From a virus, in the IMG/VR virus record IMGVR_UViG_3300034375_001679, positions 1 through 37,894 of that record: a stretch of DNA of 37,894 nt; one strand, written 5' to 3'. Of the stretch, positions 1 through 7,200 are shown one piece after another (position 1 is the first letter of the stretch; every line of letters starts with the position of its first letter). Made by a program: the position numbers and the translations under genes. The notes beneath the pieces were generated by a model. It was not told the origin of the DNA and did not search any database. It saw nothing but the letters and a program-made list of their open reading frames with translations.

Positions 1-1
1 G

Positions 2-208
2 CGGAATGCAGGTCTACCTGCCGGAACAACGTTCCACACTCTGCGCCACACGTTCGCCAGTCTGCACATAAAGAACGGCACTCAAGCCGTCGAGCTCAAG
101 GAGCTTGGCAACTGGAGTAGCCTGAACTCGATTGCCCGGTACACCCACTTGGGAACTGAGCATAAGAGAGTGGTAATCAATAGGTTGGAAGGGGTACTCC
201 AACCTTGA
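2..208 (+). CDS. int: Tyrosine recombinase (phage integrase), C-terminal fragment
   Basis: The reading frame is open from the left edge to TGA at 206-208, so only the last 68 residues are present and the start lies outside the window. The fragment carries the catalytic core of tyrosine recombinases: HTLRHTFAS holds the box II His and Arg, ELGNW occupies the position where most members have GH or GW, and the nucleophile is the Tyr in ARYTHL. The enzyme would catalyse site-specific recombination between attP and the host attB. It points towards the tRNA-Gly fragment at 315-362, about 107 bases past its stop, which is the usual arrangement of int next to its attachment site. The last codons lie within a perfect 8-bp inverted repeat (182-205). 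The motifs and spacing make the family assignment safe; the host target is inferred from the att fragment. Confidence 0.93.
   Translation, partial: RNAGLPAGTTFHTLRHTFASLHIKNGTQAVELKELGNWSSLNSIARYTHLGTEHKRVVINRLEGVLQP
182..205. repeat. Inverted repeat at the 3' end of int
   Basis: AGGTTGGA (182-189) and TCCAACCT (198-205) are perfect inverted copies separated by 8 bases, just before the int stop codon. An A tract follows rather than a T tract, so it is not a canonical terminator for int. The right arm resembles the anticodon-stem part of the att core (CTCAACCTTG at 346-355), which makes an integrase or accessory-protein site plausible. Confidence 0.5.
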
Positions 209-314
209 AAAAAAGAGGGATCCCGGGTTCGTTGAACACGCCGAGTCCCTTACAGTTAGGTTGGACCCCATAGGGGCAGACGTAACTTATTGATGCTGTT
301 GATGAAACAGAAAT

Positions 315-362
315 TGGAGCGGGAAACGAGATTCGAACTCGCGACCTCAACCTTGGCAAGGT
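315..362 (-). other. attP: Probable attP core: 3' half of tRNA-Gly(GCC)
   Basis: Read on the minus strand, this segment is the 3' part of a tRNA-Gly: anticodon loop TTGCCAA, the 3' side of the anticodon stem, variable loop, a complete T arm with GTTCGAATC, the acceptor strand TTCCCGC, discriminator T and encoded CCA (TGG at 315-317 on the plus strand). Against the E. coli tRNA-Gly(GCC) that I recall, only about three positions differ. The sequence immediately on the 5' side (from 363) does not form D or acceptor arms, so this is not a complete tRNA gene. Phages that integrate into tRNA genes carry such a 3' portion so that integration restores the tRNA. Phage genes lie on both sides, so this looks like attP of an unintegrated genome rather than attL or attR. 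Confidence 0.82.
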
Positions 363-474
363 GGAACCCCTTGTTATTTCTGTCTTTTTTCATCATATCA
401 ATAACTTACAAAGCACTTATGAGATGCGCTCGATAGCTGCATTCTGCCCCATGGACTCCAACCCTTGTTTGGGT

Positions 475-511
475 TCTCACCCCATCCGACCCGCCTTTGC
501 GGGGGGTGAGA
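475..511. promoter_or_regulatory. Strong two-part hairpin upstream of the rightward gene
   Basis: TCTCACCCC (475-483) pairs with GGGGTGAGA (503-511), and inside it CCGC (491-494) pairs with GCGG (499-502) around the loop CTTT, with a one-sided bulge at 484-490. A smaller hairpin, AACCC/GGGTT, lies at 460-475. The structure ends about 14 bases before the GGAGG ribosome binding site of the gene at 537. There is no T tract on either strand, so it may be an mRNA leader structure, an attenuator or a protein site. The function is unknown. Confidence 0.5.
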
Positions 512-536
512 TACCCGCTTTATTTGGAGGTAAATC

Positions 537-944
537 ATGACCACTTGGAACATCTATCGCATTGTAGATCACAACGAATGTCCGCCGGTAACGACGTTTT
601 ATGATACGTCCAAGCACAGGCATGACTTCTTAAAGGAGCTGCGTAAGTCGGGTAAGGATCTGTCGCTCGTGGACATCGATATCGTCGTGGTGCAACGCAC
701 CAAAACGGACGTGGTGGATTTTCTTAACTGCGTTAGCGCTTCGCCGCAGTTCGCTTTCTCTGATGAGAATACGGTATCTTCTTCGAGCTTGTCTTCGCCT
801 TCTTCATGCGAGCCTTTTCAGCGGAAGACATTTCCCCACTTGTCTTTGGTGTCTTCGACGAAACACGTTTCGAGGGACGACAAGCAGGATAAGGACGCTT
901 CTTCTTGTCCTTCCCTGACCGTCCACACTTCTTACCCGTCTTGA
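537..944 (+). CDS. Hypothetical protein, the only complete rightward gene
   Basis: The ORF encodes 135 residues. ATG at 537 is preceded by TTTGGAGG at a good distance, so the start is well supported. The first ~65 residues (starting MTTWNIYRIVDHNEC, then a Tyr-rich and Lys/Asp-rich segment and the hydrophobic run DIDIVVV) look like a small alpha/beta domain. I do not recognise a family. From about residue 66 the composition changes to Ser-rich, low-complexity sequence (SSSSLSSPSS), and this part is antisense to the Lys-rich gene at 733-999. The tail could therefore be extension into the neighbouring gene after loss of an original stop codon near 735. Position next to int and attP suggests a lysogeny or early function, but that is inference only. 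Confidence 0.6.
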   Translation: MTTWNIYRIVDHNECPPVTTFYDTSKHRHDFLKELRKSGKDLSLVDIDIVVVQRTKTDVVDFLNCVSASPQFAFSDENTVSSSSLSSPSSCEPFQRKTFPHLSLVSSTKHVSRDDKQDKDASSCPSLTVHTSYPS

Positions 945-999
945 TATCGCGCCAGTCTTCTTTGAACCAGCGTGTCAGACCGCCGTCACTTTTTGCCAC
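733..999 (-). CDS. Small basic phage protein with PYPACRPSKRV motif
   Basis: This 88-residue protein starts at GTG (997-999), overlapping the end of the preceding gene by 14 bases. It is strongly basic and contains the segments RWFKEDWRDIKTGKKCG, PYPACRPSKRV and SSKTPKT followed by SAEKARMKKAKTSSKK. I recall closely similar small proteins in many marine phage and giant-virus genomes (a DUF5872-like arrangement), but I cannot name the family with certainty. The two conserved cysteines (one after GKK, one in PAC) could bind a metal, and the Lys/Arg content suggests nucleic acid binding. It is the last gene of the leftward late cluster and converges on the rightward gene 537-944, overlapping it by 212 bases. 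Its motif-rich frame makes it the more credible of the two in the shared region. Confidence 0.8.
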   Translation of the reverse strand: MAKSDGGLTRWFKEDWRDIKTGKKCGRSGKDKKKRPYPACRPSKRVSSKTPKTSGEMSSAEKARMKKAKTSSKKIPYSHQRKRTAAKR

Positions 1000-1150
1000 G
1001 CTTCTTCACCGTCTTGTACTTACCGCCACGCTTCTTGTATTCACGCACAAGCCAAGCGTTGGCGTAGGCTGATGGATAGACCTTGAACTTCTTCTTTGCT
1101 GCGGCTTTGACCCGGGCATACAGGGCTTTGTCTGTGGGCTCATTAGCCAC
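986..1150 (-). CDS. Small basic protein with VYPSAYANAW motif
   Basis: The frame encodes 54 residues from GTG (1148-1150) to TGA (986-988). GAGG lies 8 bases before the GTG, which supports this start. The core, ALYARVKAAAKKKFKVYPS followed by AYANAWLVREYKKRGG, is a motif I recall from short phage and nucleocytoplasmic-virus proteins; the family name is uncertain. About 18 of 54 residues are Lys or Arg and the C-terminus is almost entirely basic (KTVKKRGKK). It lies directly between two other tiny basic genes, starting 4 bases after the stop of 1155-1262 and overlapping 733-999 by 14 bases, so the three are probably co-translated. Nucleic acid binding is a reasonable guess from composition; no catalytic motif is visible. 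Confidence 0.8.
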   Translation of the reverse strand: MANEPTDKALYARVKAAAKKKFKVYPSAYANAWLVREYKKRGGKYKTVKKRGKK

Positions 1151-1154
1151 CGAA

Positions 1155-1262
1155 CTATCCTCGCTTGCGCTTGTTAGTCGCAGCTCGTTGACCGCGCTTG
1201 GGCAAAGCCTTTTTCATGGATTTTTTGCCGCGCTTTCCTTTACAGGGTTTACCGTCGTGCAT
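1155..1262 (-). CDS. Tiny Lys/Arg-rich protein (35 residues)
   Basis: The frame runs from ATG (1260-1262) to TAG (1155-1157) and has AGGAGAT close upstream, a very good ribosome binding site. The product begins MHDGKPCKGKRGKK and has 15 Lys or Arg among 35 residues. Its GKPC segment echoes the GKKCG segment of the 88-residue protein downstream. It sits 10 bases after the stop of the 2486-residue gene and 4 bases before the GTG of the next basic gene. No function can be assigned from sequence; a protamine-like or nucleoid-binding role would fit the composition but is inference. Confidence 0.7.
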   Translation of the reverse strand: MHDGKPCKGKRGKKSMKKALPKRGQRAATNKRKRG

Positions 1263-1272
1263 GACTATCTCC

Positions 1273-4200
1273 TTAGGGTTTAACTTCGTTCCACTTCTTG
1301 TTGTACCGGTCGAAGATCAGCTCCTGTTGAGCCGTGATCTCGTCCAGCTTTTCATATCGCACCATTGGATCGATGACGCCGTTATCCTCGAGTAGCTTCT
1401 TCTGCTTGGACAGTTTTCTGAGCTGCTTCTCTGCTTGACTGTGGAAGGTCTCGAACTGGTACAGCTCTCTGCCGTAACGCTCTACAAGTGTCTTGCTTTC
1501 CTCTGCGTCAGCGTCTCTGATCTGCGTTCGATACTGGAGCCACTCGTTGCGAGAGTCGTAATAAGTAACTCGATCCTTGTATTGACTGACTCTAGGGAAG
1601 AACGTGCGGATGATTGGTACGTCGTCAGCCTTCAGGTCTCCGGGTCTGTCATTCAGAGACTTGGTCGCAGTGTCCGCTGCATCATTGAAGAACCTACCAA
1701 CACCTCCGAGCAGGAAATCTAATCCGTGCTGAACTCTATCTGGGTTGACCTCAACGCTGCCCGGGATGTAGTCGTCACCACCACTCAGCTCGGCAATGGT
1801 TTTAGTTGTGCTCTCAATCCAATCAGACGTGCGCCTGCGGGTCTTTTGTGACTTGGGCTTCTGCACCAAGAACGGGTTCTGGGGGATCGTAATGTTCTCC
1901 CCGAAGTAGTTGATATTTGCAGCTTGCTCTAGAGCGAAGTCAGTAACGTCCGGTCCGGCGAGGAAGCCTAGCTTCAGCATTACTGACTCTGACGCATCTC
2001 GGTCATCTGAGACGGCGTGTATACCCTGGGGGTTAAAGTGCCGATCCATAGATGTCAGCAGATCCACACCGACCTGATCTGGACTTTTGAGGTCCATAGC
2101 CAGCTCAGCGCCCAAACGACCTACGTCATCGTAGAAGCCCCATCCATACGCCTTAGGCAAGGCAAAGCCTTGCTCATCACTGATACGGAATAGCATTCCT
2201 GATTTTAGGGCATACTCGTTGTAGTCGAGGTAGGTAGACTCTCCATCCTCATCCTCACCAGACATCCAGATGTTTATCAACGTCCTTGCAAACCCGGCAA
2301 GCACAAGCCCCGCGGCGACCATTCGAGCCTTGGTAAGCTTCTCGCCATCCCTGCCTGACTTCAATACAGCCTCGGCAGTATTCACGTTGCCCTGTATTGC
2401 AGCGTTGAAGAATAGGTAGAAGGTGTCTGTTGCGGAGCTGAGCTCCCCTTTGCGATTGAAGTTAACTGTCAGGTCTTTAGCCACGGTCGCAGCAGTTGTT
2501 CTCTCGACCCCAGATTTTCGTGCGGCAATATAAGTGGACAGCCGGGTAACGTTCTCCATTACCTGATTGAAGTCCTCAACAACCTTGCCTAAATAAGCAA
2601 ACGCTTCTCTAATTTTTCCTCGCTTTATCAGCGTCTCAATGCGGCGGGCTTGCTCATCAATGCTTTTGCTGTAAGCAATGCCGGTAGGAGCGCCGTCGTC
2701 TTTATAGTCCTTAACAAACTGCGCCAGCTCTTTAGCTTCATCTGTCTTGGGCTCATTGCCCCGAGCATCACGCCACAACGCCTTCCACGATGGTCCCCAT
2801 CCTTTTACCACCTCCCAGATCAGGTCCTTGTCTTTCAGCCTGCCGGCACGAGAGTCTTGCTCGGCAAGAATGAAAGCGAGTCCCGTTTGAACGTCTCTGA
2901 TTGGGTTAACCAGTCCCCAGCTTGGGTTGTAGTTGATGATCATGTCGCGACGGAAGTTCTGGAATTCCCGCATAAAGGTCATGATTTGGTTGAACGACTC
3001 AACCTCGGAATTGAATATGCCCACACTGCCAGCCTGGAGGTTTCTGTTCAGCTCCTTATCGCGAATCTCAATGAAGTGGTCCTGCCCGTTGCGCTTTACC
3101 TGTATGTATCGGTGAACCTTGTCGTCATCGGGGCGCATCTCAGAAGCCATCTGGCTTTTGCTCTTCCGCACGCTAATATCGTCTGGCGGCGTTTGGAACG
3201 GGTACTGCGTTGGCGGGTAAACGCTCCACTGGTCAGACTTAAACTTGCTGAGCATCTTCAGTAGACGTTGGGCGATTACATTTTTTTCCGCCCTAATAAT
3301 TTTTGTCTCGCCGTCCACAAACGCATTTAGCAGTGGATTGGCTGGCATGGTTACACGACCCTTCGCCTTAAAGGACTCCTTGCCTGTAACGCTGAAGCCT
3401 TTCGCCCCAGTACCCGCAACCATGTCGCCGTCTTGCTCTAGGGCGGCAAAGCCCTTCAGCGGCACATAGAATTCATACGTGTCTTGCCAGTCCTCTTTTG
3501 TCTCGTCATCCAGCAAGCCCTTGTCAACCATGTTCTGACGCATGTCAGAAAGCATCTCGTAGACCTTGCTTGAGATCTCCTCGAGCGCGTCATACTTGTC
3601 TTCGAGCTTTGCCGTGGCGATCACAGACTCTGCCTCAGAGTCGGTCATGCCCGAACCGGTGTCTTGGAATCGGAGAGGCTCGTTCTCAAGCTTGTCTAGT
3701 CGCTCAGTGATAGATTCGACCGGGCGATCGAGAGCGCCCATTGAGTCCTCAAGTGCTTTGTTGAGGCGATCTATTTGCTCCGCCCTCATGGCTTGCTCGC
3801 GTTCGGCAATGACCCTGTTACGTTCCGGGGCATGCTTAGCCAGCAAGTACAGACCTACCTGTTCACCATCGAGATCTGCCGCCTTCATCATTGCCGCTAT
3901 TGGCTTGATGTAGTCGTTCTCAAATTCTTCGATCTGATTCTGCACCTTGGAGTGCATAAGGTTTTCTGCGTCGTAAGCAGATACTGATGCCGGCATGCGG
4001 TCCATACCGACACTGGCAGCGAGACGATCCTCGAGCTCTTTGAGTCTTCCGTAACGATCGACAAGAGCCTTGCTAAAGCTCTTTGGCATTAGCCTGTTTA
4101 GGCGCTGCGAAAGGTCCCTATCTACAAGGTACTCGTCATCGAGGTTGAATGTGACTTCGTGGGGTGGACTATTGTCCGGTGTTCGCTTGCCCTTTATGTA

Positions 4201-7200
4201 TCTTGGGCGTTCTGCCTCGGGCTGTCCGCCGACATCGGCGTCGTCTTGGACATCAGTTTCTTCAACAGCATAGTCGCTTTCAACTGCTTCTCTTTCTGCG
4301 TACTCGCGGATGAGGGCATCGAGGTTGTCTCTGTTGACGCCATCGGCTTCGTACCAAGGGAATCCTTTGTCATATTCACTTACCTTGAACCCTTTCGGGA
4401 TAATGTTGCGCTTCCGAAGTTTGACTTGATCCAAGAATTCGGAGAACTTTTTTGGGGTGAAACGGTACGGCTTGTTTGACTGATCAGCATACAGGAAATA
4501 CGGGTTGCCGTCAGGGTCTCGGGCGTAGATCGCGCCGTACCTAAACAGGTTCATCTTGCCTTCAGGCGCACCCATGTCGGCATAAGGTGTGTCTGCACCT
4601 CTTGCGTCGTCTAACAGCCCCTTCATCGTTGGGTGTGCAACGACCTGACCTGAGTTCAGAACCCAGCTCTCCCAATGGTATCTGCCTACTGAGCCTTCAT
4701 CTTCTCGACCAAGCCTCCGATAAAGCTCTTTGATGCGCTGGTTGAGAGATTTCTCAAGCGCTTCGTATCGAGCCAGACCGTGCCCCTTGTCGAACTCATC
4801 TGCAATGTCGTCGTAGATAAGCTTGCCGTAACGCCCCGCATCCCACATTGAGTTGAGCTGAATCCGGTCGAGGATGACTACGTCGTCACGCCCGGTCATT
4901 AACATTAAGAACGAGAATACTTTGTTGCCGATTCCGGGGTTGTTGATCATCCCCTGGAACTGACGACGAACATCTACGGTGGAGATTGATCGATTACCTA
5001 CAAGATCGTGCAGCTCCTCCAGCCTGCTTCTGCCGTCTTCAGTGCGCTCAGACATCTTGAGCATAAACTTTGCCCAATCGTTAGCATTGCTTGTGCCAGA
5101 TCGACCGAACGAACCCTCTGGTATGAGGCGTTTTACTGCCTTCTCCCAGCTCTTCACGTCCTGCTCTGTCATGGTGCCATCAAGCGTTTTCTGAATGATG
5201 TCACCTGCGGGGTCATCTTTTGCCCCGGGCATTTTTGTTAGCAGATCAACAAAGCCAGCCTCTTGAGCCGAGGCGGTGAGCATTCTCGACATGATGCCCC
5301 AAAGCATGAGCTTTCCGGTTATGTCGGGCGTTGCTTCCCCTGAGGCATAGACCTCGCCCATCTCTCGAGCGGTTTCTAGCCCCTCCCTAGCTGCCTGTAC
5401 TTGTTGATCAGACAGGCGCGAATGAGTAGCGACCCACGTATCTATGTCGTTGTACAGAGAGATCAGTCCGTGAGGCGGTCGGATCGTAGTGTTACTTCCC
5501 GTAAGATCTCTTTCGAACCTCAGCCATGCGGCAGGTGAGGACAGCGGATCGTCGTGTCGATCGCTCAGCGCCTGAAGAGCAGGTATTTGCTTGGCTGCAT
5601 TCTTGGGATTGATCGCCTTTGTTACGGATGCTTTTCCAGTGGTCTTGCCCCGGGAGTTCTGTAGCAAATACTCCGCGCCTTTCTTGATGAACTTAGGCTC
5701 GGAGGATGCGGGCAGGTAAAGCTCGCCGTCAGCTGTTAGCTCGGAGGTAATTTCTCCGTCTTCCTCCATCTGATCTAGAAGATCACGGAAGTTTGCTTCT
5801 TCCTGTCCCACCTGCTCGGACAGTTGTGCAGCAGATATGCCGTCTTCGGGGATGTTCTGTAGCAGATTGTCACGCAGCTCCTGACGTGGTGCTGGTTCAG
5901 CAGCGGGAGCATTGCGCTGGAGTTTCTCATTGTGCAGCTGGGTAAGCGTAGCTTCAGCTTCCTTCCTGTTGTCAGCAAACGTACCGACAGTGTAAGGATG
6001 GAACATATCAAGCTTAAGCTCTTCTTGATGTTGAGGGTCGAGTACCCAGCCTCTAGCAACCGGGTCTCTGGATATCTGGTACACATCACCATCAGCCATG
6101 GTGACGTTCATTGTGCCGTTTAGGTCGAAGTCTTCAGCGCGTTTAACGCTATCGATTTCTACTGGTAATACTTGTCCTGCACTGTCCCCAGCTTCAGGTT
6201 CGGGCGTTCCGCCCACGCTTTCACTGGCTTGTTCCTCGACAAGGCTAGGTCCGCCAGTTCCTCCAGCTCCTCCTTCGTCTTGAACTTGAACGCCTCCTGA
6301 CTCGGCAGGTGTCCGAACGTCTCGAGGTACTCCTGCACCTTCGGAGACAGGGGTTTCTTGGTTAGCTTCCTGATTCCCATACAAACCTCTTACGTCGTTA
6401 GTTACTAACTGCTCTGCCGGAACAGGGTTAGCGAATATGTCCTCGATTATACTATGCCCAAACGGCAAACTCTTCTGTATCGATCCCTCGTTAGCCACGT
6501 AGGCTGCACCAAGTTGAGCGAACAGCTCCTCTCGTGCGCCATCGAGTACACCTTGGATCTTCTCTGGGTCGCCATTTTGCTTAGCGATGTTGTCGTAAAG
6601 GGCGTCTAGTGGGTACGAAAAGAAGCCAGCTCCTTCTGCGTCAGACTCCCATAGGTCAAAGATTTCCTCGATGGCTCTACCCATAGAGATATCAGGCTGA
6701 CCATCGCCGTCGATGTCTTCTACCTTCATTTTGAAGTGATCGATAGCAGATGAGTAGCCGTTTCTAAAGTCAGCTGCATGCATTACTTCATGCGCTGTAT
6801 TGAAGCGATTGCGGCGAGCTCTCTGCTCGTCATCTGCTCCCTCTAGCAAGTGATCGAACCTCATGCCGATCACACTAGACCTGTCGAGGAAAGCCGCCTC
6901 TGCGTCGTGAGGTATGTCCTCAGTTGAAAGGACGTGAGTGCCTTTCACAAGATCACGAAACTCTTTTGGTACGCCACGCATTGCGAGGTCAAGGTAGATA
7001 GACGCCGCTTCCTCGAGGGCTGGGTTGGCTGTTGGGTCGGTGCTTCCTACAAAGTCGGTGAGACCGGGCAGTTGAACTGTTCTGCCGTCCTCGGTGAGCA
7101 TGGACACAGGACCCCGAGACGGTGTGATATTGAAGTTTATGTCCGCTTCAGTAACGCCTTGAGATGCAAACTCTCCTTCACCCGTTGTTTTGGGAATTGG

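Larger units (their letters stand above)
209..536. other. Intergenic attachment-site region
   Basis: These 328 bases between int and the first rightward gene contain no credible gene. They hold an A tract (208-214), a short CCCC-ATA-GGGG palindrome (266-276), the tRNA-Gly 3' fragment (315-362), a T-rich stretch (377-390), a 12-base sequence related to the att core (456-467), a large hairpin (475-511) and the ribosome binding site of the next gene (GGAGG near 526-530). I could not identify a convincing promoter, although transcription of the gene at 537 must start here or run in from int. Confidence 0.7.

Noticed and set aside
182-214. Rho-independent terminator after int
   Set aside because: The inverted repeat is good, but it is followed by A residues rather than T residues in the direction of int, and preceded by T residues in the other direction.
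315-390. A complete tRNA gene on the minus strand
   Set aside because: Only the part from the anticodon loop to CCA is present. The bases that should form the D arm and the 5' acceptor strand do not match, so it is an att fragment.
371-401. A promoter with TTGTTA and TATCAA ahead of the rightward gene
   Set aside because: The spacing is 19 bases and both boxes are weak, in a generally T-rich segment; it cannot be supported without transcript data.
2650-3264. A 204-codon rightward open frame
   Set aside because: It is fully antisense to a well-supported domain of the large polyvalent protein, has no clear ribosome binding site and encodes a composition expected from an opposite-strand shadow.
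5775-6092. A second same-strand, out-of-frame open frame inside the large polyvalent protein gene
   Set aside because: Unlike the frame at 6159-6380 its product is irregular, rich in Cys, Ser, Arg and Thr, and the outer frame here encodes a structured winged-helix-like region, so I treat it as chance.
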